Of a stretch of 64,000 nt of DNA, positions 8,437-17,102 are shown piece after piece; within the stretch, counting starts at the first letter, position 1, and every line of letters starts with the position of its first letter. The stretch spans positions 191,001-255,000 of the forward strand of contig NZ_LT160639.1 in NCBI RefSeq assembly GCF_900048895.1. The letters are read 5' to 3'. Both the position numbers and the translations under genes were made by a program. The notes beneath the pieces are model-generated. The model did no database searches and was not told where the DNA came from. It saw only the letters and a program-made list of their open reading frames with translations. The stretch is from Neglectibacter timonensis. GTDB lineage: Bacteria; Bacillota; Clostridia; Oscillospirales; Acutalibacteraceae.

Positions 8437-10233
8437 ATGAAAAATCAATACCAAAGGTTCCGTCTGAAATACCAGCTCCTGCTAATCGTGATCATCGTAT
8501 TTCTGGTGCCTACTCTGTTTTTTTCCATTGTCCTGCTGAACAATTATGCCCAGTCGCAGATGGAGCAATCAATTAAATCCGCCCAGTCCGCCTTGGAAAA
8601 AAGTGCGGCACAGGTGGAACAGAATGCTCAGGCCTGCGTACTGACCACCCAGAGTTTTCTGAACAACCAGGGCCTCACGGCAGCCCTCCAAAAATTTGTT
8701 TTGGAAGAAAACACCAACGCCCTGGAACTGCTGGATTTCAAGCTGACAGAGGTCACTGCCAATGACCGGCTGATCAACAACAACCCTTACCTGTATCAAG
8801 CTCGCATCTATATGGACTCTGACAGGATTACCGAGATCATGCCGCTGCTGTACAACAGGCGCCGCATGCAGCGCCAACCCTGGTATCAGAAGGAGCGCAG
8901 CCTGATGGAAGGCTGGCACTTCAATTATTCGGACCGGCTGTTCGACTCTGAATCCTGGAACAATGAGCAGCATCTGGCTTCCCTGGTATCCTGCTGCTAC
9001 AGCTTTGACGGCATGTATCTGGGAATCCTGGAAGTATCCACCCGGATGGATCTGCTGTTCCCCACTTTATTTCAAAATGACAAGGAGACCTGGAACGGCT
9101 TCCTGACCACAGACGGCCGCCTCTATTACAACACCGGGGATGTTCCATGGGAACCTGAAACAACCTCCATTCTCAGCCAGCTGGACGCCAACCGGGCAGA
9201 GCCTCAGCACTCAATCCAAAAGACAGAGAAGGGAACCTACATACTCTGTTACTATCCGTTGTCCGGCCTGCCAGGCGGTCTTGTTACCGCCTCCCGGCTG
9301 GATGAAAAGATGCAGGGAATTAAAACCACGCAAAATCTGCTGGTAACAGGAATTGTGCTTTTAGGAATCTGTTTCTGCCTCTTCATCAGCAAGCTGATAG
9401 ACATGGTGCTGAAGCGGTTTTACAGAGTGGTGTCCGCCATTGAAAGCATTCAGTCCGAAAACCTCAGCGTAGAGATACCTGAGACCGGAAATGATGAAAT
9501 CGGTATTCTCGCTTCCAGTATCCGGCGTATGACAGAGCGCATTCAGGTTCTGGTTTCAGAGAGCGTTCAGAGAGAACGGCTGATCAAAGATTCCGAAATC
9601 AGGGCGTTGCAGAACCAGATCAATACCCATTTTATTTACAACGTGCTGGAATCCATAAAAATGATGGCAGAAATTGATGAGAAGTATGATATTTCCGATG
9701 CGGTCACTTCTCTTGGGAAGCTCCTGCGCTACAGCATGAAGTGGTCCTCTCCTCTGGTGACTGTGGGAGACGAGCTGGAATATATCCGTAACTATATCTC
9801 TCTGATGAGACTGCGGTATGATTACAGCATCTTTCTTACCATTGAAATCCCCAAGGAGCTTTTGGATCAGCACATTCCTAAAATGTCCCTGCAGCCCATC
9901 ATAGAAAACGCGATTTATCATGGGATAGAAGGCTTGCCAGAGGATGCCACGATCAAAATCCAGGGGTACCGCTGCCAAGTGGACAACGAGGACGCTTTCC
10001 GCATTGAAATTACGGATTCCGGCCGTGGCATGACAACTGAACAGCTTACTGCCCTGCAGGACCGCATTGACGGCAGAAGTCCTGACAATCCCAGCTCCAG
10101 TCATGGTATCGGTCTGAAAAATGTACAGGACCGTATCACACTCTTTTTCGGTGCTTCCTACCGGTTGCAGGTAGCGGCGGAAAAAGACCGCTATACCCAG
10201 GTATCCATAACCGTCCCCTTCTGCGAAAACTGA
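8437..10233 (+). CDS. yesM: YesM-like sensor histidine kinase
   Basis: This 598-residue membrane kinase has TM segments at about 13-35 and 302-322, with a large extracellular sensor between. A HAMP domain follows at about 325-380, then a His_kinase (PF06580) box with H398 and a HATPase domain with N-box PIIENAIYHG and GxG motif SHGIGLKNV. Family members sense extracellular sugars or binding-protein complexes and phosphorylate the partner YesN. The H-box reads QINTHFIYN, where most relatives have Pro before His. The ribosome binding site is weak (GAGAG). The gene lies just downstream of the LplABC operon and 75 bases before its regulator. Confidence 0.93.
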   Translation: MKNQYQRFRLKYQLLLIVIIVFLVPTLFFSIVLLNNYAQSQMEQSIKSAQSALEKSAAQVEQNAQACVLTTQSFLNNQGLTAALQKFVLEENTNALELLDFKLTEVTANDRLINNNPYLYQARIYMDSDRITEIMPLLYNRRRMQRQPWYQKERSLMEGWHFNYSDRLFDSESWNNEQHLASLVSCCYSFDGMYLGILEVSTRMDLLFPTLFQNDKETWNGFLTTDGRLYYNTGDVPWEPETTSILSQLDANRAEPQHSIQKTEKGTYILCYYPLSGLPGGLVTASRLDEKMQGIKTTQNLLVTGIVLLGICFCLFISKLIDMVLKRFYRVVSAIESIQSENLSVEIPETGNDEIGILASSIRRMTERIQVLVSESVQRERLIKDSEIRALQNQINTHFIYNVLESIKMMAEIDEKYDISDAVTSLGKLLRYSMKWSSPLVTVGDELEYIRNYISLMRLRYDYSIFLTIEIPKELLDQHIPKMSLQPIIENAIYHGIEGLPEDATIKIQGYRCQVDNEDAFRIEITDSGRGMTTEQLTALQDRIDGRSPDNPSSSHGIGLKNVQDRITLFFGASYRLQVAAEKDRYTQVSITVPFCEN

Positions 10234-10308
10234 CCATGGTTACGGCAGCATTGGAGCAGCAGAATTGCAGGGCAGAAATTTTCCCAACAGAAAGGTGTGC
10301 GTTATTCT

Positions 10309-11766
10309 GTGAAAAGACTTTTGATCGTGGAAGACGAGAAAATGATCAGACAGGGGCTGCGGGTAATGGCGCAACGCTCTCCGGTGGAAATTAGTGAAAT
10401 TCTGGACTGCAAAAACGGAGAGGAAGCACTGGAAATCCTGCGCGGCACAGAGGTGGATGTGATGTTTACCGACGTCCGTATGCCCAATATGGACGGCATT
10501 ACTCTGGTTCAAAGGCTGCAAACCCTCCCCCATCCGCCTCTCACCGTCATCATCAGCGGATATGACGATTTTTCTTATGCTGTGGAGGCGCTTCGCTGCG
10601 GCGCCAAAGAATACCTGCTCAAACCGGTGGAACGGGAGGACATTTCCCAGGTCCTGCAGCGGCTGGAGGGGATGCTGCAGGAATCCCAGAAATCCCGTTC
10701 CCGGCCAAGCCCCCAAGGTGTTGGCTGTCAGCCGCTGAAATATTTTCTTCTCAATCCAAACGTCACTACTTCCGAGCGAGAGGCCGCCAGGGTCCTGTTT
10801 GAATCTTGGGTGGAAAAAGGACCTTACCTTGTGGCAGCCTGCAGGGAGAAGCTTGAATCCCCAGGAGCGGACCTGCCCTTTCTTTGTCTGGAAAACGTGG
10901 ATGATACGGCCTGCCTATATTTGATCCGGGAACCGCAGTGGCCACATCTAGCCGCGACCTGCTTTGCTGGAAAAAGGGCCGGCCTAAGCCGCCCCCAAAC
11001 AGATTTTTCCCAATTGCCGGAAGCCTGCCGCATCGCTGTGGAATGCTGGACCCGAGCTTTCCTTACCGATGCGGAATTGATTCAACCTAACGGGATGCCG
11101 GAACAGGAGGCTCCGCCGCTCTCCCAGGAGGATGCGGCGCGGATAGCACAGCTGATAGGGACAGAAAAGTTGGATCAGGTTCAGGCCTTGCTGGACAAAT
11201 TCTTTCTTTTGGCCGGCTCCGGTAAACTGTCCGGAGTCTCTTTCAGCGGCAGCATTGCCAATCTGCTTCATCAGGTGGAAACCCTGTATCGGAACAAGCT
11301 TGCCAACAGGGTGGACCGGCTTCATCCCCTGTATCATCCTTATTCCTATCCTTCCCTGCAGGACTTTCAGACTGCCCTTTGGAATTTTCTCACAGAAGCC
11401 AACAAAAGTATCCTACAGCAGCACAGCGCCTCTCGCAAGACCGGAAAGATGGAGGAGGCTGTGGCTTATATCCAGCAGAATTACCAAAGGGACCTGAACA
11501 TGGCCATGGTTTCCAACCACATCTCTGTCAGCTATTCCTTTTTCTCCCAAGCCTTTAAAGAATATACTGGCATGAATTTCATCAATTATCTTAAGGATCT
11601 CCGCATTCAGCATGCGAAAGAACTGCTGGTTACCACCGACCTGCACATCGCTGAAATCAGCCTGCAGGCAGGCTTCGAAAATGAAAAGCATTTCATGAAG
11701 GTATTCCGCAGCATGGTGGGCGTTTCCCCTACCGAATACCGCAGGAACACCGGCAAAAAGAGCTGA
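10309..11766 (+). CDS. yesN: YesN-like response regulator, AraC-type DNA-binding domain
   Basis: This protein of about 485 residues has an N-terminal receiver domain with acceptor D55 (FTDVRMPN) and the conserved Lys of YLLKPVE. A long central linker leads to a C-terminal AraC double helix-turn-helix (about 385-480, ending VGVSPTEYRR). The start is taken as GTG 10309, giving VKRLLIVEDE; an in-frame GTG at 10297 is too close to AAAGG to be used. It probably activates the divergent glucanase and transporter promoters. A bidirectional terminator follows. Confidence 0.92.
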   Translation: MKRLLIVEDEKMIRQGLRVMAQRSPVEISEILDCKNGEEALEILRGTEVDVMFTDVRMPNMDGITLVQRLQTLPHPPLTVIISGYDDFSYAVEALRCGAKEYLLKPVEREDISQVLQRLEGMLQESQKSRSRPSPQGVGCQPLKYFLLNPNVTTSEREAARVLFESWVEKGPYLVAACREKLESPGADLPFLCLENVDDTACLYLIREPQWPHLAATCFAGKRAGLSRPQTDFSQLPEACRIAVECWTRAFLTDAELIQPNGMPEQEAPPLSQEDAARIAQLIGTEKLDQVQALLDKFFLLAGSGKLSGVSFSGSIANLLHQVETLYRNKLANRVDRLHPLYHPYSYPSLQDFQTALWNFLTEANKSILQQHSASRKTGKMEEAVAYIQQNYQRDLNMAMVSNHISVSYSFFSQAFKEYTGMNFINYLKDLRIQHAKELLVTTDLHIAEISLQAGFENEKHFMKVFRSMVGVSPTEYRRNTGKKS

Positions 11767-11794
11767 GCCGCAAATCTATCTCCTCCGCTGTGGC

Positions 11795-11842
11795 AAGAAA
11801 ATGCCTGAATTTCCCTCTCGGGGCAACTCAGGCATTTTCTTA
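11795..11842. terminator. Bidirectional terminator between yesN and rlmH
   Basis: AAGAAAATGCCTGA (11795-11808) pairs with TCAGGCATTTTCTT (11828-11841). A/T runs lie on both sides, between convergent genes. Confidence 0.85.
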
Positions 11843-11872
11843 TTCGGAAAGCAGCAGCGGAAATGCTGTCCC

Positions 11873-12343
11873 TTACTTGTGGTATTTGGTATGGTTCAAG
11901 ATCTGAAATGCCCGGTATAGCTGCTCGCAAAGCATTACCCGAGCCAGTTGGTGCGGAAAGGTCATCTCTGACATGGAAAGTCCCTCTCCCGCCTGCTTGA
12001 CATGCGGGGAGAGGCCATAGGAGCTGCCGATTGCCAAGGTAACGGCGCCTGGGGACTGCATGGCTGCAGACAATCGTCTGGCAAACCCTTCAGAACCCGT
12101 CTGTTTTCCCTCGATGCAAAGTGGGATCAATTGCCCGGCCGACTGCTTCAGAATCGCCTCCCCTTCCCGCTCCAGGGCGGCTTGAATTTGGGCGGAAGAA
12201 GGATCGGAAGGCAGCCGTTCTTCCGGAAGCTCCCTGATTTCAAACTTGCAAAACGGCCGCAGGCGCTTTTCATATTCCGCCACCGCCTCACGCCAATAGG
12301 TCTCTTTCAGCTTTCCTACACACACCAGCCTTACAGTGAACAC
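11873..12343 (-). CDS. rlmH: 23S rRNA pseudouridine-1915 N3-methyltransferase
   Basis: This 156-residue SPOUT methyltransferase modifies pseudouridine 1915 in helix 69 of 23S rRNA. Diagnostic features are VCVGKLKE at the N-terminus, the SAM-binding trefoil knot IGSSYGLSP, and the C-terminal FPHQLARVMLCEQLYRA ending in YHK. The start is a GTG (12343) preceded by GGAGGA; the longer ATG-started frame would begin inside that ribosome binding site. WalJ lies upstream, a pairing common in Firmicutes. Confidence 0.95.
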   Translation of the reverse strand: MFTVRLVCVGKLKETYWREAVAEYEKRLRPFCKFEIRELPEERLPSDPSSAQIQAALEREGEAILKQSAGQLIPLCIEGKQTGSEGFARRLSAAMQSPGAVTLAIGSSYGLSPHVKQAGEGLSMSEMTFPHQLARVMLCEQLYRAFQILNHTKYHK

Positions 12344-12501
12344 CAGAAATTCCTCCATCTTCAAACTACTGAAACAAAACCACGCTTTCCACCGGCGTCA
12401 TTTCGCCCCTTTTGTACAGAGATTACAGTCAGACAGGGCCTCCCGTTTTTCTCTGTAAAAGGTTTTTGACCCGCCTGTTTCCACAACAGATTTGGCAATT
12501 T

Positions 12502-13284
12502 CTAAAAGATCATAGTTTTCCCATCCGTATTCTCCGGTCTGGCGGCATCCAGCAAGAAATCTACATTGGGGACATAACCCGCTTCCACAAGCGAGGCAAG
12601 GGCGGTTTCCAGCGCAATGGCACGCGTGTTATTTTCCCTGCTCAAATGCGCCAGCAAAATCCGCTTCGTGCCGCTCCTGGCCAGCTTCGGCAAAAACGCA
12701 GCGCAAGCCGCGTTGGAAAGATGGCCCCGGTCTGACAGGATACGCCGTTTCAGATGATAGGGGTATCCCCCGTTACGAAGCATCTCCACATCATGATTGG
12801 ATTCAATCACTGCGAAATCTGCCCCCAGCAGGTTTTCCATCACTTCCTCTGAAAGGCATCCCAGATCCGTGGACAAGGTAAAACACCTGTCGTCCTCTGT
12901 TTTAATCCGAAATCCCAGGGATTCCGCACAGTCATGAGACGTGTGAAAGGGTGTGACCGTCATATCCGCCAACTGCATCCCCGTTTCCGCCACATGAGTT
13001 TCCGCATCCGCCAAAGCCCCTTCCAATGCCTGCAGGGTCCCCTGGGAGGCAATGATGGGCAGATGATATTTTTTGGCAAACACCCGCACGCCATTGACGT
13101 GATCCGTATGCTCGTGAGTGAGCAGAATTCCCTGAACCGCCAACGGGTCAATCCCGCAGACGCGCAGCATGTTGTCCAGCTGCCGCGCACTGCGGCCGGC
13201 GTCGAGCAGCAAACCTGCGCTTCTTGAACCTATGTAATAGCTGTTCCCTGAGCTTCCGCTGAACAGGGGGCATAACCTTGCCAT
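12502..13284 (-). CDS. walJ: WalJ/YycJ-type metallo-beta-lactamase-fold hydrolase
   Basis: This 260-residue MBL-fold protein has the metal-binding signature THEHTDH at about residue 57, a second His (SHDC) and a downstream Asp. YycJ/WalJ proteins are 5'-3' exonuclease-like and linked to cell wall/DNA replication coordination by the WalRK operon. Here no walRK genes are visible, but rlmH follows as in many Firmicutes. It starts MARLCPLFSGSSGNS, the usual beginning of the family. Confidence 0.92.
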   Translation of the reverse strand: MARLCPLFSGSSGNSYYIGSRSAGLLLDAGRSARQLDNMLRVCGIDPLAVQGILLTHEHTDHVNGVRVFAKKYHLPIIASQGTLQALEGALADAETHVAETGMQLADMTVTPFHTSHDCAESLGFRIKTEDDRCFTLSTDLGCLSEEVMENLLGADFAVIESNHDVEMLRNGGYPYHLKRRILSDRGHLSNAACAAFLPKLARSGTKRILLAHLSRENNTRAIALETALASLVEAGYVPNVDFLLDAARPENTDGKTMIF

Positions 13285-13314
13285 ACAAATATCCTCGTTT
13301 CTGCAATCGCTAAA

Positions 13315-13343
13315 GCAGGGAAACCCAATTCGGGTTTCCCTGC
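13315..13343. terminator. Hairpin between murA and walJ
   Basis: GCAGGGAAACCC (13315-13326) and GGGTTTCCCTGC (13332-13343) pair perfectly over a five-base loop. The run of T is poor on the minus strand, so termination after murA may be partial. Confidence 0.6.
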
Positions 13344-13360
13344 AGGTTTTTCAAATGAAT

Positions 13361-14650
13361 TCAGCCGATCTTGTCCAGTGTACGTTCCGGCTCTTCCATC
13401 CGGTAAATATCAGCGCCAAGCTCTACCAGCTTCTCCACAATGTTCTCGTAGCCGCGCTCGATATACTGTACATCCTCTACCTGCGTGGTGCCTTCCGCTA
13501 CCAAACCGGCAATCACCATCGCCGCGCCTGCGCGGAGATCCAGCGCCCGAACAGGAGCCCCTTTCAGACGGTCCGCACCTTCTACAATGGCCACCTTGCC
13601 ATCCACTGTGATCTGTGCTCCCATCCGTCTGAGCTCGTCCACATATTTAAAACGATTATTTTCCCATACGCTCTCGTTTACCATGCTCGTCCCCTTCGCA
13701 ACGGAGAGAAGCGTCGTGATCTGCGGCTGCATATCCGTAGGAAAGCCGGGGTGAGGCATAGTCTTTACATTGCACTTGCGCAGAGGCCGCTCACATAAAA
13801 CGCGGACAGTGTCGTCCCCTTCTTCTATAGTGACGCCCATTTCCACCAGTTTTGCAGAAATAGATTCCAAATGCTTCGGCGTCACATTTTTCACAACCAC
13901 ATCGCCGCCCGTAGCCGCCGCAGCCACCATGTACGTACCCGCCTCAATCTGATCGGGAATGATGGAATAAGTGACGCCGCGCAGCCGCTGCACCCCATGA
14001 ATCTTAATGGTGTCAGTACCCGCCCCGCGGATATCCGCCCCCATTGTGTTTAAAAAGTTGGCCAAGTCTACAATGTGGGGCTCCCTGGCGGCATTTTCAA
14101 TTACTGTAAGCCCTCTTGCCTTTACAGCAGCCAGCATGATATTCATCGTCGCGCCTACGGTGACCACATCGAGATAGATATTGGCTCCGTGAAGGTCGTT
14201 TTGAGCGGAGACGGAGATCATGCCGTTATCAAGGCTGTAATCACAGCCCAGGGCCACAAACCCCTTCAGGTGCTGGTCAATGGGCCGTACGCCAAAATTA
14301 CAGCCGCCCGGCAGCGGCACCACGGCATTGCGGCAGCGCCCCAGCAGTGCGCCGATAAAGTAATACGAAGCACGGATGCGGCGGGCAATCTCTGCCGAAA
14401 CAGTGTCTGTCATAATGGGACGGGGATCGATCTCCACGGTATGAAGATCCAGGTATTCCACTCTGGCTCCCATTTCTTTCAGGATATAGGTGAGTGTTTT
14501 CACGTCGGAAATATCCGGGATATTCTCGATGCGGCAGGGAGAATCTGAAAGAATCACAGCGGGGAGAATGGCCACTGCTGCATTTTTGGCTCCGCTGATA
14601 TTTACTTCGCCTGTCAGACGGCATCCGCCTTTGATCACGTATTTATCCAA
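13361..14650 (-). CDS. murA: UDP-N-acetylglucosamine 1-carboxyvinyltransferase
   Basis: This 429-residue MurA catalyses the first committed step of peptidoglycan synthesis, adding enolpyruvate from PEP to UDP-GlcNAc. The fosfomycin-reactive Cys is present at C117 in LPGGCNFGVRP, and ISGAKNAA near the N-terminus is also conserved. The start is taken as TTG 14650 (DKYVIKGG), with AGGAAG seven bases before it. A TTG 30 bases upstream has no ribosome binding site. It is transcribed from the promoter at 14732-14760. Confidence 0.95.
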   Translation of the reverse strand: MDKYVIKGGCRLTGEVNISGAKNAAVAILPAVILSDSPCRIENIPDISDVKTLTYILKEMGARVEYLDLHTVEIDPRPIMTDTVSAEIARRIRASYYFIGALLGRCRNAVVPLPGGCNFGVRPIDQHLKGFVALGCDYSLDNGMISVSAQNDLHGANIYLDVVTVGATMNIMLAAVKARGLTVIENAAREPHIVDLANFLNTMGADIRGAGTDTIKIHGVQRLRGVTYSIIPDQIEAGTYMVAAAATGGDVVVKNVTPKHLESISAKLVEMGVTIEEGDDTVRVLCERPLRKCNVKTMPHPGFPTDMQPQITTLLSVAKGTSMVNESVWENNRFKYVDELRRMGAQITVDGKVAIVEGADRLKGAPVRALDLRAGAAMVIAGLVAEGTTQVEDVQYIERGYENIVEKLVELGADIYRMEEPERTLDKIG

Positions 14651-14731
14651 ATTTACACTTCCTAACGACTTTGAGGACAAGTCAGTTTGAAGAACATTTT
14701 TACTTGTTAAATTAGTATTTGACCGTTGTTA

Positions 14732-14760
14732 ATAATAATACATACCGGTCAAAAAGTCAA
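14732..14760 (-). promoter_or_regulatory. murA promoter
   Basis: On the minus strand TTGACT (14760-14755), a 17-bp spacer and TATTAT (14737-14732) lie about 80 bases before the murA start. Confidence 0.65.
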
Positions 14761-14872
14761 TATCAGGAACGCCCAACGCCCTGATACTCACAAAACCTTA
14801 CCGAATCTGCACATAATTTACGTCATCCGACAGCGTTTTGCATTTCGGCGATTTATCTATAAAAGCATGACA

Positions 14873-15598
14873 TCAACTACTTTTTTTGCCAAATACAACA
14901 GGCTTCTCTTCCCCTCTGCGCAGCCGGCCAATATTGGAACGATGTTTGATGAGCACAGTCCCCCCGATAAAGAGCGAGGCCGCCGTTACAAACAGCAGAT
15001 ACCAAAGAGAACGCCCCGCATTGCCCTGCAGCGGACTTCCTGAAAAATCGAAAAAGTAAACCAGGAGAAACGTGTACACAGGGTAGGCCACAGCACAGAC
15101 CACTGAGGCCAGGGACACAATCCGTTTCCAGAGGAACACGAGCAGGAAGGTTCCGATCACCAGCAGAAATGCCCTCCAATCCAGCAGGGCAATCATCGCC
15201 GCGGAAGCAACCACGCCTTTTCCTCCCCGGAAACCGTAGTAAACAGGAAAGATATGCCCCATCACGCAGGCCATCCCTGCTATGTACTGGCCCGCTTTTA
15301 CCAGCTCATAAGAGACGGGCAGGCCCAGCAGAAAAAATGCCAGGTACATAATGAGGTAGGCCAGCAGCACGGCGGCGACACACTTGACAAAATCACCCAC
15401 AAAGGTGAGAATGGCAGGCACCTTCCCGACAGTGCGCAGCACATTGGTCATTCCGGCGTTCCCACTGCCGTATTTGCGAATATCTTCCTTATGTTTAAAC
15501 AGTCTGGTCAAAATGATCGACCAATTGATACTGCCCAGCAAATAACCGGCCACAGCAGCGAGAAGCATGGGCAAAACAAGATATCCCAGATATTCCAT
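14873..15598 (-). CDS. plsY: Glycerol-3-phosphate acyltransferase PlsY
   Basis: This polytopic membrane enzyme of about 241 residues transfers an acyl group from acyl-phosphate to glycerol-3-phosphate, the first step of phospholipid synthesis. The PlsY motifs are present: GYLLGSINWS, SGNAGMTNVLRTVGK and MGHIFPVYYGFRGGKGV. The start is taken at ATG 15598 after GGCGGGAG; another ATG at 15619 is possible. The gene follows der by about 50 bases in the same direction. Confidence 0.93.
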   Translation of the reverse strand: MEYLGYLVLPMLLAAVAGYLLGSINWSIILTRLFKHKEDIRKYGSGNAGMTNVLRTVGKVPAILTFVGDFVKCVAAVLLAYLIMYLAFFLLGLPVSYELVKAGQYIAGMACVMGHIFPVYYGFRGGKGVVASAAMIALLDWRAFLLVIGTFLLVFLWKRIVSLASVVCAVAYPVYTFLLVYFFDFSGSPLQGNAGRSLWYLLFVTAASLFIGGTVLIKHRSNIGRLRRGEEKPVVFGKKSS

Positions 15599-15648
15599 TG
15601 TATAGGCGCTCCCGCCCATTCCCGGGCAGAGCGCTCTTCCCTCCTCTG

Positions 15649-16974
15649 CTATTCTTTATCCTTTCGCTCACGCACAATCATTCTCACCGGGGTCCCTTCC
15701 AGGCCGAACGTATCCCGGATCCGGTTTTCCAGATAGCGCTGGTAAGAGAAATGAAACAATTCTTTATCGTTGACAAAACAGATAAAAGTAGGGGGCTTTG
15801 TGGATGCCTGGGTCATATAATAGATTTTCAGCCGTTTGCCTTTGTCCGTGGGCGGCTGTACCCGTGCAGTAGCCTGGGCCAGGATATCGTTGAGCATTCC
15901 AGTGGTTACCCGCATGGCGTTGCTGGAAGCGACCAAGTGGATCAATTCAAACATCCTATCCAGCCTTTGGCCGGTTTTAGCCGAAATAAACAGGATCGGC
16001 GCGTAGGACATAAAGGAAAAATCCTTTTCAAGCTGTGTGCGCATTTCCTGCATGGTCTTGTCATCTTTTTCCACTGCATCCCATTTATTGACCAGGATGA
16101 TGCAGCCCTTGCCCGCCTCATGGGCAATACCGGCCACCTTGGAGTCCTGCTCAGTGAACCCTACCTCTCCATCAATGAGGATCAGGCATACGTCGGCACG
16201 CTCCACAGCCATCTCAGCACGAAGATTGCTGTAATGCTCAATGGCATCTTCCACCTTGCTTTTCCGGCGCAGCCCAGCCGTGTCGATAAAGGTAAAGGTT
16301 CCAAAGGTGTTTTCAATCGTGGTATCCACTGCATCACGGGTAGTCCCCGCGATATCAGAGACGATGCAGCGGTTTTCTCCCGCAACCTTGTTGACCAGAG
16401 AGGATTTCCCCACATTCGGCTTTCCGATTACGGCAACCTTGATGATCTCGCCCTCTTCCTCCTCTTCTTCCGGGAATTCGATAAGCTCGCAGATCCGGTC
16501 CAACAGGTCGCCGGTACCGTGGCCATGGACAGAGGAAACCATCATAGGATCTCCCAGGCCGAGGTTATAAAACTCATAGAACTCCGCAGGCGGGTCTCCC
16601 ACCTGATCGCACTTGTTAACACACAAAACCACCGGCACGCCGCTTTTGAGCAGCATAGCTGCAATATCGGCGTCCGTAGCGGTGACGCCGGATCGAACGT
16701 CCGTCACCAGCACAATGGCGTCTGCCGCCCCAATGGCAAGCTGCGCCTGCTCCCGCATTTGCGATAAAATGATATCTTTGGAGGCGGGCTCAATCCCTCC
16801 GGTATCCACCACGGAAAATTTTTTTCCGCACCATTCCACATCCCCGAAAATCCGGTCCCGGGTCACGCCGGGAGTATCCTCCACGATGGAGAGCCTCTGC
16901 CCCACAATTTTATTGAAAAGTGTAGACTTTCCCACATTCGGCCTGCCTACAATGGCAACAATCGGTTTTCCCAT
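15649..16974 (-). CDS. der: Ribosome biogenesis GTPase Der (EngA)
   Basis: This 441-residue protein has tandem GTPase domains, each with a complete G1 box (GRPNVGKST and GKPNVGKSS), DTxG and NKCD/NKWD specificity motifs. A C-terminal KH-like domain follows. Der assists 50S subunit maturation in the cytoplasm. The ribosome binding site before ATG 16974 is weak. It lies in a DUF512-Der-PlsY order found in many Clostridia. Confidence 0.96.
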   Translation of the reverse strand: MGKPIVAIVGRPNVGKSTLFNKIVGQRLSIVEDTPGVTRDRIFGDVEWCGKKFSVVDTGGIEPASKDIILSQMREQAQLAIGAADAIVLVTDVRSGVTATDADIAAMLLKSGVPVVLCVNKCDQVGDPPAEFYEFYNLGLGDPMMVSSVHGHGTGDLLDRICELIEFPEEEEEEGEIIKVAVIGKPNVGKSSLVNKVAGENRCIVSDIAGTTRDAVDTTIENTFGTFTFIDTAGLRRKSKVEDAIEHYSNLRAEMAVERADVCLILIDGEVGFTEQDSKVAGIAHEAGKGCIILVNKWDAVEKDDKTMQEMRTQLEKDFSFMSYAPILFISAKTGQRLDRMFELIHLVASSNAMRVTTGMLNDILAQATARVQPPTDKGKRLKIYYMTQASTKPPTFICFVNDKELFHFSYQRYLENRIRDTFGLEGTPVRMIVRERKDKE

Positions 16975-17102
16975 AACTTAGTTCTTACCCCGCTTTCCTG
17001 TCTGCCCGAACGGGGCAGCCTCTCTGTCTCTGTGAGCTCGTCCCGAAAGGGCGGCTCCTGTTCCTGTTTTCCGTCGTGCCTCCCACGCTCAGGCAGAAGC
17101 CG

